64,000 nt of DNA from Pedobacter polaris. Its GTDB lineage: Bacteria; Bacteroidota; Bacteroidia; Sphingobacteriales; Sphingobacteriaceae. Where the stretch lies: positions 37,758 to 101,757 of the forward strand of contig NZ_SWBR01000006.1 in assembly GCF_005116505.1 (NCBI RefSeq). Reading direction: 5' to 3'. Positions 26,514 through 35,076 of this stretch are shown in pieces (within the stretch, counting starts at the first letter, position 1; each line of letters begins with the position of its first letter). Position numbers and translations under genes: made by a program. The notes under the pieces are model-generated. The model was not told the origin of the DNA, ran no database searches, and was given only the letters and a program-made list of their open reading frames with translations.

Positions 26514-28964
26514 TTAAAGGCCATAAGCTATTCTAAATCCTTGATCAACTTTTTTGCTTCCATCATAAGAATACCCATAACTTATACCAAAACCTAAACG
26601 TTGAATTCCGAAATAATATTCAGTATAATTCTTTTTAGCAGGTTGAGTTAAGTAGTTGATTCCTACAAACTCTTCTAGTTTTAATTTACGCAACAACGGA
26701 ACTTTATTTAAGAAAAAGCCAGCAAAATTATGCTCTAAATGCGCTTCAGCATATTGTCTATCGGTACTATACTGATAAAAATCTAAGTACCTAAACTTCC
26801 TTAAGTTTGGGGGGAATACCGTTGAATTGTTACCTCTAAAATGTTTGCTATCTGGATAATAAACTACATTATTGTTTAAGAATTTTCCAGCACCGATTAC
26901 AAAAGATGTGTAACCAAATAATCCTGCACTAATTCTTTCTTGGTAAATCTCTAAGCTTAATAAATCATAATCTACGTCACTACTTAAAATGCCTTTTATT
27001 CCTTTTCTATAACTCAACTGAAAACGAGGATATTTAGACTCCTGGTAAATTTTAGCATCAGGTCTGGTAATGTATTGCTGGCCAATAGTGTAAACCAAGC
27101 TTGCAGAAACATTAAATGAATTGTAAGTTGGGAATAAAGGTGTTTCTAAACCTGGAGTAAAAGGGTTGTTTGAAGTAAACTCTTCATCTTTAACATTCCT
27201 AAATTTATAATCGCTAGTGTTTTTTAGCGTATGGTTTCTAGTATATTCAATCGACGCATATGCCTGTAAACCATCGGCTAACTCTCTTGTTGTATTGATG
27301 TTTAAAAATTCCTTTTTGTAAAATTTAGCTAAATTTCTTTCAAAAAATAAAGTGTTAATAGAGTTGGAGAGTAAACTCATAGAGCCATATCTATTTAAGT
27401 CTGCAATGTCAGAACCAAAACTACCGCTTATACTCCCTCTTTTTAGAGGGTCATACAAATAACTACCGCTTAAATTAGCTGTAAATACGTGATTAGAAAA
27501 ACCGTAACGAACCTCTGGTCTTATGTTAAAGGTCTTTCTATCATCAAGATTTTTTCTGAAAGTAACACCGTATTTTACCGCAAAACCTTCAACTGTGTTA
27601 TAAAAAATAGATCTTATAATTGGGTCAAATTGAATATATTGTTTTTCGTATCTTTTATTAATACTATAACCACGAAGCATGAGTTTAATAATACCAAATT
27701 CGTTACTGGCTTTCTCTAATGAATCTAAATATGGTTTAGAGAGCTTACGCATAGCGATACTATCCTTGCGCTTGTAATCGAATCTTTCTTCATCTGTTAA
27801 AGGAATAGGCCTATTGTTCATCCAATACAGCGAATCTTTTTTATTTACGGCTTTGGTAATTTTTAAAATTTCTGCTGTGAAAAAGTTTTTCGGGAAATTA
27901 GGGTGAATATTATAATTACTATAAATCCCTATGAAATAACCTTCAAACTTAAATTTAAAAATTCCACCATTAAACTGAAACCTAACACTATTTGGCATAT
28001 AAACATCCTCAACCTTAACAAATTGTTGGCTAATATTTAAAGTGTCAACAAAATTTATTCCTGCATCTTTAGTAAGGTTAAGATTGGTGCCCATTAAACG
28101 CCAACTATCATCGGCAATGTATATAATTCCTCTAAAAGCAGGGTCGTTGGTTCTACGAGGAGTTACCTCAATTTTATTTATCGTTACTCCGTTTTCTTCA
28201 GTTGTACCTAATAATTTATATTTATAGTAAAACATTGCCTTATCTGCAATTGGCGAAACAAAACTTCGTGCACTTAGCCCTGTATTTTCTAGCATTAAAT
28301 TTTCATAAAAATTGATAATCAAATCTGATGCCTTATTGAAACTGAATGCATTATTATTTCCGGAAACCTTTGATGAAACCATATCTTCATGAATTTGATT
28401 TGGTCTCTTGAAGCTAAATGTAGATTGAGTTTCTGATAGATATAAAATTCCTTTTCTATTGGTATCTAGGTCTAAGGTTTTTTGTATATCTCTACCGAAG
28501 AATTTTTTTGGAGCACCAACTAATTTCTGTAAACCTTTGGTGTAAACATCAGCACTGTAAGCTTCAACCTCATTTAAATGTTGTTTCCTTAACTTAATGG
28601 TTTTCCGAATAATCTCATAAGCTGGATCTTCTGCATTTGGTCTAATAGTTACATTATTAAGTGTATAACTTTCTGTAGACAAAGTCTGATTGATGATTAA
28701 ATTCGAATTAACCTCAATATTTCTTTCTGTAATTTTAAAACCAATTGCTTTATATATTAAGGTATAAGAGCCCTTATCCAAGGTGAGTTTGTATGATCCA
28801 TCAACATTTGCAGAAACGCCTTTACTCGTATTTTTTACATAAACTGAAGCAAAAGGAATAGCATCGCCATTGCTTTCAATAATTTTCCCTGTAATTTGAT
28901 ATTGTGCTATAGATGTACTTGCTAGCGCTAAAATAATAAGTAGCGAGAGGTATATTTTCTTCAT
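26514..28964 (-). CDS. DUF5686 / carboxypeptidase-regulatory-like outer-membrane protein
   Basis: An 816-residue protein with a signal peptide (ending LASTSIAQ). A carboxypeptidase-regulatory-like beta-sandwich follows (YQITGKIIESNGDAIPFASV, residues of about 22-105), then a long DUF5686 region with alternating beta segments and a terminal aromatic strand (FGISYGYSY ... GFRIAYGL) consistent with an outer-membrane barrel. The domain pair recalls TonB-dependent transporters, but no plug domain is visible. The family is common in Bacteroidota and its function is not established. No operon partner is obvious; the divergent neighbour is kbl. Confidence 0.82.
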   Translation of the reverse strand: MKKIYLSLLIILALASTSIAQYQITGKIIESNGDAIPFASVYVKNTSKGVSANVDGSYKLTLDKGSYTLIYKAIGFKITERNIEVNSNLIINQTLSTESYTLNNVTIRPNAEDPAYEIIRKTIKLRKQHLNEVEAYSADVYTKGLQKLVGAPKKFFGRDIQKTLDLDTNRKGILYLSETQSTFSFKRPNQIHEDMVSSKVSGNNNAFSFNKASDLIINFYENLMLENTGLSARSFVSPIADKAMFYYKYKLLGTTEENGVTINKIEVTPRRTNDPAFRGIIYIADDSWRLMGTNLNLTKDAGINFVDTLNISQQFVKVEDVYMPNSVRFQFNGGIFKFKFEGYFIGIYSNYNIHPNFPKNFFTAEILKITKAVNKKDSLYWMNNRPIPLTDEERFDYKRKDSIAMRKLSKPYLDSLEKASNEFGIIKLMLRGYSINKRYEKQYIQFDPIIRSIFYNTVEGFAVKYGVTFRKNLDDRKTFNIRPEVRYGFSNHVFTANLSGSYLYDPLKRGSISGSFGSDIADLNRYGSMSLLSNSINTLFFERNLAKFYKKEFLNINTTRELADGLQAYASIEYTRNHTLKNTSDYKFRNVKDEEFTSNNPFTPGLETPLFPTYNSFNVSASLVYTIGQQYITRPDAKIYQESKYPRFQLSYRKGIKGILSSDVDYDLLSLEIYQERISAGLFGYTSFVIGAGKFLNNNVVYYPDSKHFRGNNSTVFPPNLRKFRYLDFYQYSTDRQYAEAHLEHNFAGFFLNKVPLLRKLKLEEFVGINYLTQPAKKNYTEYYFGIQRLGFGISYGYSYDGSKKVDQGFRIAYGL

Positions 28965-29047
28965 ATATAGATTAAAACTGTAAATATCGGTTTAGTTCTA
29001 AAAGTAAACGCATATAATGTGTTAAAGTTTGTTAACGAGTAAAATAT

Positions 29048-29055
29048 TATATTTG
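29048..29055 (+). promoter_or_regulatory. -7 promoter box for kbl
   Basis: TATATTTG matches TAnnTTTG. A TTTG lies 16 bases upstream (29028-29031), slightly closer than the usual -33 spacing. The kbl ATG is 42 bp downstream. Confidence 0.55.
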
Positions 29056-29097
29056 TGACGAAATTTACTATCAAATGGTTGCATCAACAAAATAACT

Positions 29098-30285
29098 ATG
29101 TATAAAACACTACAACCCGTTTTACAAAAAGAACTTCAAGAAATAGAAAACGCAGGCTTATTTAAACGCGAACGTATCATTACTACACCACAGGGTGCAG
29201 ATATAAAAGTGAGTTCTGGCGCAGAAGTAATTAACTTTTGTGCCAATAACTATTTAGGTTTATCATCACACCCTAAAGTAATTGAAGCTGCGAAAAAAGC
29301 AATTGATGATTATGGCTATGGAATGTCTTCAGTGCGTTTTATCTGTGGCACTCAAAATATTCATAAAGAGTTAGAAGCAAAAATTTCTGAATTTTTGGGA
29401 ACAGAAGATACCATTTTGTATGCTGCAGCATTTGATGCCAACGGTGGTGTTTTTGAGCCATTATTTGGGGCAGAGGATGCTATTATTTCTGATGAGTTAA
29501 ACCATGCTTCTATTATTGATGGTGTGCGCTTATGTAAGGCTCAACGTTTCCGTTATAAAAACGCAGATATGGCTGATTTGGAACAGCAATTAATTGCAGC
29601 TGCAGCTTGTCGCCATAGAATTATTGTAACAGATGGCGCATTTTCAATGGATGGTTCTGTTGCTCCTCTTGATAAAATTTGTGATTTGGCTGATAAATAT
29701 GAAGCCTTAGTTATGATTGATGAATCCCATTGCACTGGTTTTATAGGTAAAACTGGTCGTGGTACGCATGAATACTTTAATGTTATTGATCGTATCGATA
29801 TCATTACAGGTACTTTGGGTAAAGCTTTAGGTGGTGCATCTGGCGGATTTACAGCTGGTAAAAAAGAAATCATTGATATGTTACGCCAGCGTTCTCGCCC
29901 TTATTTATTCTCAAATACTTTGGCCCCTGCTATTGCTGGAGCTTCTGTTGCTGTTTTAGACATGTTAAGTGGTACCACAGCTTTACGTGATAAATTAGAA
30001 AATAACACTAAATATTTCCGCGAAAAAATGACTGATGCAGGTTTTGATATCAAGCCTGGTTTTCATCCAATTGTTCCGGTAATGTTATACGACGCTAAGA
30101 TTGCACAAACTTTTGCTGCAAAAATGTTAGAAGAAGGAATTTATGTAGTAGGGTTTTTCTATCCAGTAGTTGGACAAGGTAAAGCAAGAATTAGAGTTCA
30201 ACTTTCTGCTGCACATGAGCAACATCATTTAGATAAAGCTATTGCCGCATTTACAAAGGTTGGTAAGGAGTTAGGGGTAATTTAA
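29098..30285 (+). CDS. kbl: Glycine C-acetyltransferase (2-amino-3-ketobutyrate CoA ligase)
   Basis: A 395-residue fold-type I PLP enzyme of the alpha-oxoamine synthase family. Landmarks are INFCANNYLGLSSHP, DELNHASIIDGVRL, VMIDESHCTGFIG and the PLP-binding Lys242 in TGTLGKALGG. It cleaves 2-amino-3-ketobutyrate with CoA to glycine and acetyl-CoA. Its partner Tdh is encoded at 7238-8185, so both steps of threonine-to-glycine conversion are in the window, separated by the glycan locus. Length matches Kbl; KBL rather than serine palmitoyltransferase is favoured by overall motif agreement and the presence of Tdh. Confidence 0.92.
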   Translation: MYKTLQPVLQKELQEIENAGLFKRERIITTPQGADIKVSSGAEVINFCANNYLGLSSHPKVIEAAKKAIDDYGYGMSSVRFICGTQNIHKELEAKISEFLGTEDTILYAAAFDANGGVFEPLFGAEDAIISDELNHASIIDGVRLCKAQRFRYKNADMADLEQQLIAAAACRHRIIVTDGAFSMDGSVAPLDKICDLADKYEALVMIDESHCTGFIGKTGRGTHEYFNVIDRIDIITGTLGKALGGASGGFTAGKKEIIDMLRQRSRPYLFSNTLAPAIAGASVAVLDMLSGTTALRDKLENNTKYFREKMTDAGFDIKPGFHPIVPVMLYDAKIAQTFAAKMLEEGIYVVGFFYPVVGQGKARIRVQLSAAHEQHHLDKAIAAFTKVGKELGVI

Positions 30286-30321
30286 TTACCCTTAATTCGT
30301 TATATTCTCAATTCCCCCTAA

Positions 30322-31248
30322 ATGAAAAGTTGCTCAAAGTTTATTATTCTAAGTGTAGTTGTATTGATGCTATTGGCAGGATGCGAAAAAAGCACGGCTC
30401 CATCGTATAAAATTGAAGCAGAAGCCAAAACGCTTTTGGATGTTGCTTACGGTACAGAATCCAAACAAAAAATGGATGTCTATTTACCCGCAAATCGGAC
30501 TTCAAATACTGGCATAATCATATTTGTACATGGTGGAAGTTTTATTGGGGGTGATAAAGCCGATATACAATCACAGGCAAAATACCTGGCAGGTAGCGGT
30601 TATGCAGTTTTAAATGTTAACTACCGCTTGGTGGATGGTACAGGTTTAATGCAAACTAATCCCGCACGAATAGAGAGCGCTATAAAGGTAAAAGATCAAA
30701 TTACAGACATGAATACCATTATAGATTATGCCATTGCACACGCTAAAGAATGGGTTGTAAATGCAGATCGAATTGTAATGGTAGGGCATAGTGCTGGTGG
30801 TTCATTGGCCTTGCTCTATAGTTATGATAAAAGAAATACCAAAGTAAAGGCTGTTTCCAATTTGGCTGGTGCAATAGATTTAGTATTTTCAAATATCCCA
30901 AATTGGCAATTTTTACCTCCGGCATTGTTAGAGGCTGGTTATCGGTTTACTGGTTTTGAAGTTGCTTTAGAAAACGAGCAATATTATAAAAACATCAGCG
31001 CTTTAAGTGTTGCTAATACAACTCAAAAAATTCCTACTTTAAATGTTTTTCCGCAAAACAATAATGTTCAGGGTTTACCTAGGCAAGATATTGTCACTTA
31101 TCATACTTTTACAGCAAAGCTAAATGAACTAAAAGTGCCTAATGAGTTTTATTTTGTAGAAGGCTCTGATCATTATTTTAGTCAGAATGGTAAATGGCAA
31201 TTGGTCTTGGCTAAATCAATCAGCTTTTTTAATACAACGTTAGATTAG
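30322..31248 (+). CDS. Alpha/beta-hydrolase lipoprotein (esterase/lipase-like)
   Basis: A 308-residue protein with a lipoprotein signal (VVLMLLAGCEKS). It has the HGGSFIGGDK oxyanion-hole motif of the carboxylesterase/BD-FAE-like group, the nucleophile elbow GHSAGGSLAL, and a C-terminal His in VEGSDHYFSQ. It is expected to hydrolyse a carboxylic ester at the cell surface or periplasm; substrate unknown. The gene follows kbl by 36 bp on the same strand, so read-through from the kbl promoter is likely, though the two functions are unrelated. Confidence 0.82.
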   Translation: MKSCSKFIILSVVVLMLLAGCEKSTAPSYKIEAEAKTLLDVAYGTESKQKMDVYLPANRTSNTGIIIFVHGGSFIGGDKADIQSQAKYLAGSGYAVLNVNYRLVDGTGLMQTNPARIESAIKVKDQITDMNTIIDYAIAHAKEWVVNADRIVMVGHSAGGSLALLYSYDKRNTKVKAVSNLAGAIDLVFSNIPNWQFLPPALLEAGYRFTGFEVALENEQYYKNISALSVANTTQKIPTLNVFPQNNNVQGLPRQDIVTYHTFTAKLNELKVPNEFYFVEGSDHYFSQNGKWQLVLAKSISFFNTTLD

Positions 31249-31345
31249 CCTAACTTTTATAGTTACTAGTTCATTTTCTTGTAATAAATGCGTTTCAAGT
31301 GAATATTTGAACCGACGACCTATAAAATTATTCTATAAAATGCTG

Positions 31346-31353
31346 TATATTTG
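31346..31353 (+). promoter_or_regulatory. -7 box directly abutting the pheS start (leaderless candidate)
   Basis: TATATTTG lies only 4 bases before the ATG at 31358. Transcription starting at the normal distance from this box would begin at or next to the start codon. A -33 element is not evident. Confidence 0.5.
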
Positions 31354-31357
31354 GCAG

Positions 31358-32398
31358 ATGTTACAAGACCAGATCACACAGTATACCGCAGAGATCAATG
31401 CATTTGACACCACAAGTGCAGATGAACTGGAACAATTCCGTATTCGTTTTTTAGGAACAAAGGGTATTATTAAAGACATCTTTGATGAATTTAAAGCCGT
31501 TTCCCCCGAAGAAAAAAGAACATTAGGGAAAGTATTAAACGAATTTAAGCAATTAGCAGAAGCAAAATATCAAGCTTTAAATGAAATTACCGCAAATTCA
31601 CAACTGAAAGCAGAAAACTCAGACGTGGATTTGACTTTACCTGGAGAAGGTTTTGAAATTGGTGCTCGTCATCCATTAGCTTTAGTAAGAAGAGAAATTA
31701 TAGAAATCTTTAATAAATTAGGTTTCAGCGTTGCCGAAGGTCCAGAAATTGAAGATGATTGGCATAATTTTTCTGCTTTAAATTTTCCAGAAGAGCATCC
31801 AGCTAGAGATATGCAAGACACTTTCTTCATTAAAAAAGGTGGAGAAAAAGGTGATATTGCCTTACGTACACATACTTCATCGGTACAAGTTAGAATGATG
31901 GAAGCTGGTCAGCCGCCATTTAGAGCTTTAATGCCTGGGCGTGTTTACCGTAACGAAGCAATTTCTGCAAGAGCACATTGTTTCTTTCACCAAGTAGAGG
32001 GTTTATATGTAGATGAGAATGTTTCATTTGCAGATTTGAAACAAACCCTGTTTTATTTTGTTCAAGAACTTTACGGAGAAGGTACAAAAGTACGTTTCCG
32101 CCCATCATATTTTCCTTTTACCGAACCAAGCGCAGAGATGGACATTTCTTGTACCATTTGTAAAGGTGATGGTTGCCAGATGTGTAAACATAGCGGTTGG
32201 GTAGAAATTTTGGGTTGTGGAATGGTGGATCCTAACGTTTTAGAAAACTGCGGAATTGACAGTAAAAAGTACAGCGGTTTTGCATTTGGAATGGGTATTG
32301 AACGTATTGCCAATTTGAAGTTTGAAATTAAAGATTTGCGATTATTCTCTGAGAACGATGTTCGTTTCTTAAAACAGTATAAAACAGCAATTATATAA
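31358..32398 (+). CDS. pheS: Phenylalanine--tRNA ligase alpha subunit
   Basis: A 346-residue class II aminoacyl-tRNA synthetase subunit. I chose the ATG at 31358 because it gives the usual start MLQDQITQYTAEI; upstream in-frame codons overlap the promoter-like box. The N-terminal coiled coil is followed by the catalytic core with GFEIGARHPLALVRREI, DTFFIKKGG, LRTHTSSVQVRMM and the class II motif 3 region FGMGIERIANL. A CxxC-type insert (CTICKGDGCQMCKHSGW) is present. The stop overlaps the next gene's ATG by one base (TAATG). PheT is not in this window. Confidence 0.95.
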   Translation: MLQDQITQYTAEINAFDTTSADELEQFRIRFLGTKGIIKDIFDEFKAVSPEEKRTLGKVLNEFKQLAEAKYQALNEITANSQLKAENSDVDLTLPGEGFEIGARHPLALVRREIIEIFNKLGFSVAEGPEIEDDWHNFSALNFPEEHPARDMQDTFFIKKGGEKGDIALRTHTSSVQVRMMEAGQPPFRALMPGRVYRNEAISARAHCFFHQVEGLYVDENVSFADLKQTLFYFVQELYGEGTKVRFRPSYFPFTEPSAEMDISCTICKGDGCQMCKHSGWVEILGCGMVDPNVLENCGIDSKKYSGFAFGMGIERIANLKFEIKDLRLFSENDVRFLKQYKTAII

Positions 32399-32796
32399 TG
32401 AAAAGGTTATTGGGCTTGCTAATGCTATTCTTAGTGGCGAGCTGTGGAAAAGAGGAATATAATATTCCAGATGTACCAGTTAATTACAATGTTACCTTGG
32501 TAGAGTTTGGGATAAAAGCTGTAAATAATGTATTACTGGTTCCAAACAAGGGGGTAGCTGGCCTAATTATTATTAGAACACCAAATGGTTTTGTTGCTTT
32601 TGATCGTTGTAGTACGGTTAATCCTGAAAAAGCTTGTAGTATAAACCCAGACGATAGTGGTTTCACAGCAACAGATCCTTGTACGGGTGCGAAATTCTCA
32701 CTTCTCGATGGGAGCCCCCAAAAGGCTCCAGCAGAAAGAAATCTCAAATCTTACAGAGTTTCGCAGAACAATAGCACCTTATACATAACTAATTAA
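32398..32796 (+). CDS. Rieske-like lipoprotein with degenerate cluster-binding site
   Basis: A 132-residue lipoprotein (Cys16 in FLVASCGKEE). The layout follows a small Rieske domain: GFVAFDRCST near 65-73, then ATDPCTGAKFSLLDGSPQKAP at about 91-111, matching the usual box-2 plus F-(D)-x-x-G-x-P pattern, and a final beta strand. However, box 1 has Cys71 but Thr instead of His, and box 2 reads DPCT where CPCH is expected. So most [2Fe-2S] ligands are gone. It overlaps pheS and the TetR gene by one base on either side. Function unknown; electron transfer seems unlikely. Confidence 0.75.
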   Translation: MKRLLGLLMLFLVASCGKEEYNIPDVPVNYNVTLVEFGIKAVNNVLLVPNKGVAGLIIIRTPNGFVAFDRCSTVNPEKACSINPDDSGFTATDPCTGAKFSLLDGSPQKAPAERNLKSYRVSQNNSTLYITN

Positions 32797-33371
32797 TGGA
32801 ACCAGAAAAAATAAAGGAAAGTATTATAAGAGCTGCTAAAGAGCTTTTTAGAAAATATGGTTACCATAAAACCAGTGTAAATGAAATTGCCAAAAAAGCA
32901 CGTATTGCAAAGGCAACCATTTACAAATATTTTGATAGCAAAGAACAAGTTTTGGATGCTATTTTAATGGACTACCTTGATGTAAATCTCCATGAAATTT
33001 TAAGCAATAAAGTAACTTTCGCAAGTGAAGAGGAGCATTTAAAAGCATTGGTAATGAAAACCTGCCGTTTGTCTTATACAGTTTGTAATGAGTTTATTGG
33101 CTGGGATTTTGTGCGTGAAAATGCAAACTCTCAAGAGTTCTTAAAACATCTTTCAGACCAGCTTGAAGCACTTTTGCTTTCTGCATACTTAGAACTAGAC
33201 CACTTTAAAAAGAACCCAGCACGACGTGGTGGCTTGGCGTTTCTATTAAAAGCGAGCAAAAGTATTGTTTTCTCTTTCGCTTTCACTTCGGTAAGTGATG
33301 CCGATGTGCGCAAGAACTTTGTAACCTTCCAAAAAGAACTATTGCCTTATTTGGTAAAGGCAGCTTTATAG
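32796..33371 (+). CDS. TetR/AcrR family transcriptional regulator
   Basis: A 191-residue regulator. The N-terminal HTH is typical: YHKTSVNEIAKKARIAKATIYKYF at about residues 22-45 contains the turn and recognition helix, followed by DSKEQVLDAIL. The C-terminal ligand domain is not assignable. The start codon overlaps the stop of the Rieske-like gene (TAATG), so the two are translationally coupled and probably sit in one transcript from pheS. Its target is unknown; the neighbouring lipoprotein is one candidate. Confidence 0.88.
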   Translation: MEPEKIKESIIRAAKELFRKYGYHKTSVNEIAKKARIAKATIYKYFDSKEQVLDAILMDYLDVNLHEILSNKVTFASEEEHLKALVMKTCRLSYTVCNEFIGWDFVRENANSQEFLKHLSDQLEALLLSAYLELDHFKKNPARRGGLAFLLKASKSIVFSFAFTSVSDADVRKNFVTFQKELLPYLVKAAL

Positions 33372-33387
33372 GTTTTTTCATGTCGTC

Positions 33388-33441
33388 ATGCTGAATTTAT
33401 TTCAGCATCCTTTATGCTCTTCGTGATTTGCAATCACGAAG
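33388..33441. repeat. Two consecutive palindromes (family A-related)
   Basis: The first is atgctgaa-tttat-ttcagcat at 33388-33408. The second is cttcgtgatt-tgc-aatcacgaag at 33419-33441, a perfect 10-bp stem. They lie in the 244-bp gap between tetR and the Crp-family gene and resemble the 9129-9184 palindromes. They may act as a terminator for the pheS transcript. Confidence 0.65.
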
Positions 33442-33587
33442 TCTTATCTTTCGCTACTATAAATTAAATCCGCTGACGGTAATTCTTAACTAATTATTCT
33501 ATTGGTTAGTGCCTCACCAACCAAAACCCAATTCATATCTATATTCTATATTTTAACGGGTGATAATAAATTTATTTATAAGAATCC

Positions 33588-33595
33588 TAACTTTG
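33588..33595 (+). promoter_or_regulatory. -7 promoter box for the Crp/Fnr-family gene
   Basis: TAACTTTG matches TAnnTTTG and lies 20 bp before the ATG at 33616. No convincing -33 element is visible. Confidence 0.5.
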
Positions 33596-33615
33596 AAGTA
33601 TTGTCTATATAATTA

Positions 33616-34203
33616 ATGCTGTGTATGGAAGCGAAAGAAATCTTAAAAAATCATGTCTGTAAGATAACGCAGCTAACTGATGAGCAGTTTGATTATTTTT
33701 TCTCGCATTTTAAAAAACAAAGTTATAAAAAAGGACAAGCGATCATTAGTGATGGCGATAACGTAGACTGCGAATACTTTGTAATTTCAGGATGCTTAAA
33801 ATCTTTCTTCATCAACGATGACCTAAAAATGTACATCCTTCAGTTCGCCATGCCTACTTGGTGGGCATCTGATTTTAATGCACTTTATAACCATACAAAA
33901 GCTACTATAAATCTCGATTGTATCACTGATGCAGAAGTGCTTTGTCTCTCCAATAGTGATAGAGAAAAATTATGTAATGAACTTCATTCAGTAGAACATT
34001 TTTTTAGGTGGAGAACAAATAGAGGATATGTGGCAACCCAAAAAAGGTTATTATCATTGATGAACAACAATGTTAAATATAGGTATGAGGAATTGCTAAA
34101 AATGTATCCCGAACTTTATAACATTGTTCCCAAAAATCTCATAGCAGCTTATTTAGGTGTTTCAAGAGAAACACTTAGTCGATTATATAGTTCTGAAAAG
34201 TGA
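33616..34203 (+). CDS. Crp/Fnr family transcriptional regulator
   Basis: A 195-residue cyclic-nucleotide-binding-fold regulator. Residues of about 20-120 form the beta-roll sensor (YKKGQAIISDGDNVDCEYFVISGCLKS split around 37-63), with no clear phosphate-binding arginine motif, so the effector is uncertain. The C-terminal winged HTH ends NLIAAYLGVSRETLSRL. Recognition-helix residues Arg184, Glu185 and Arg189 match the E. coli CRP pattern that reads GTGA. Its stop codon lies inside a GTGATGTACATCAC palindrome, followed by the YceI-to-nitronate-monooxygenase gene run. Met4 is an alternative start. Confidence 0.88.
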   Translation: MLCMEAKEILKNHVCKITQLTDEQFDYFFSHFKKQSYKKGQAIISDGDNVDCEYFVISGCLKSFFINDDLKMYILQFAMPTWWASDFNALYNHTKATINLDCITDAEVLCLSNSDREKLCNELHSVEHFFRWRTNRGYVATQKRLLSLMNNNVKYRYEELLKMYPELYNIVPKNLIAAYLGVSRETLSRLYSSEK

Positions 34204-34250
34204 TGTACATCACATAAACAATAGCACCTTTCAAATGTGATGTAGGTCAC
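34200..34250 (+). promoter_or_regulatory. Two CRP-like operators upstream of the yceI operon
   Basis: A perfect palindrome GTGATGTACATCAC lies at 34200-34213, and AAATGTGATGTAGGTCAC with GTGA-N6-TCAC at 34237-34250. Their centres are about 37 bp apart. An 8-bp direct repeat tagcacct occurs at about 34222 and 34253. They lie 50-100 bp before the YceI start and agree with the recognition helix of the adjacent regulator. Confidence 0.75.
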
Positions 34251-34305
34251 GCTAGCACCTCAAAAATCCTCCCGTACTTTGTGTTGTAATTAAAACATAA
34301 AGAAA

Positions 34306-34842
34306 ATGAAAAATCAAAAATTTGAAGTGCTAAATGCTCAAAGCAGCATTCAATGGGTAGGGAAAAAAGTAACAGGTGCACATGATGGTACTATTGGTAT
34401 AAAAGGAGGTGAACTTATTTTAAGCGATGGCGAACTAATAGATGGTAACTTCACCATAGACACTACATCCATTGTCATACTTGATGTAACCGATCCCACA
34501 ACTAATGCTCAGTTTGCAGGTCACCTTGCATCTGATGATTTCTTCTCTAGTCAAAAATTCCCAGAAGCCACATTAAAAATCATTTCTGTTTCCGGTAAAC
34601 ATATCGAGGCTAACCTAACTATCAAAGGTATCACACATCCAATTGGTTTTGATGCAGACATTAGCTTAAAAGAAGGTGTGTTAACAGCGACAGGTAAATT
34701 AATGGTTGACCGTACTAAATATGAAATGAGATTTCGTTCAGGCAATTTCTTTAAGGATTTAGGTGATACTTTAATCTACAATGATTTCGAACTAAATGTA
34801 AGTGTAACCGCTAAAGAGGTAAGTGAAACCATTTTAGCATAA
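34306..34842 (+). CDS. YceI family lipid/isoprenoid-binding-fold protein
   Basis: A 178-residue lipocalin-like YceI protein without a signal peptide, so it is probably cytoplasmic. It shows SIQWVGKKVTGAHDGTIGIKG near the N-terminus, FTIDTTSIVILDV, the segment HLASDDFFSSQKFPEATLKI typical of the family, and a final NDFELNVSVTA strand. Family members bind isoprenoid chains or amphiphiles in a barrel. It is the first gene after the tandem CRP-like operators and precedes the tautomerase by 11 bp. In this cluster it may bind a quinone-like or isoprenoid compound; this is inference. Confidence 0.9.
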   Translation: MKNQKFEVLNAQSSIQWVGKKVTGAHDGTIGIKGGELILSDGELIDGNFTIDTTSIVILDVTDPTTNAQFAGHLASDDFFSSQKFPEATLKIISVSGKHIEANLTIKGITHPIGFDADISLKEGVLTATGKLMVDRTKYEMRFRSGNFFKDLGDTLIYNDFELNVSVTAKEVSETILA

Positions 34843-34853
34843 AAATTATAGCC

Positions 34854-35072
34854 ATGCCATATATAAAAATAGAAGTAACTCGTGAGGGAGTTACAAGAGC
34901 GCAAAAACAAGCTTTAATTAAGGGAGTAACTGATCTAATGACAACTGTTTTGAATAAAGATCCACAATTAACATTTGTTGTAATCCAAGAAATTGATTTG
35001 GATGATTGGGGACATGCTGGAGAACAAGTATCAGTATTGAGAGAAAAAGGTATAACTGCTGAAAAGAAATAA
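34854..35072 (+). CDS. 4-oxalocrotonate tautomerase family protein
   Basis: A 72-residue small tautomerase. After Met removal the catalytic Pro1 is exposed (MPYIKIEVTREG). Arg8 or Arg13 (mature numbering) may serve the substrate carboxylate, and Trp in DLDDWGHAGEQ occupies the usual aromatic position. Such enzymes interconvert keto and enol forms or handle conjugated acids. It lies 11 bp after yceI and 4 bp before the SDR gene, so it is firmly inside the operon. The exact substrate cannot be assigned. Confidence 0.88.
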   Translation: MPYIKIEVTREGVTRAQKQALIKGVTDLMTTVLNKDPQLTFVVIQEIDLDDWGHAGEQVSVLREKGITAEKK

Positions 35073-35076
35073 GACG

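Noticed and set aside
31296..31320. tRNA T-arm-like sequence on the minus strand (ggtcgtcggttcaaat)
   Set aside because: Only the 5' half of a T-arm and loop are present. The 3' T-stem, anticodon arm and acceptor stem are missing, so neither a tRNA nor a convincing attachment-site remnant is supported.
33419..33441. GTGATTTGCAATCAC as a third site for the Crp-family regulator
   Set aside because: Half-site spacing is 7 rather than 6, and it forms part of a dispersed hairpin repeat; kept as a repeat only.
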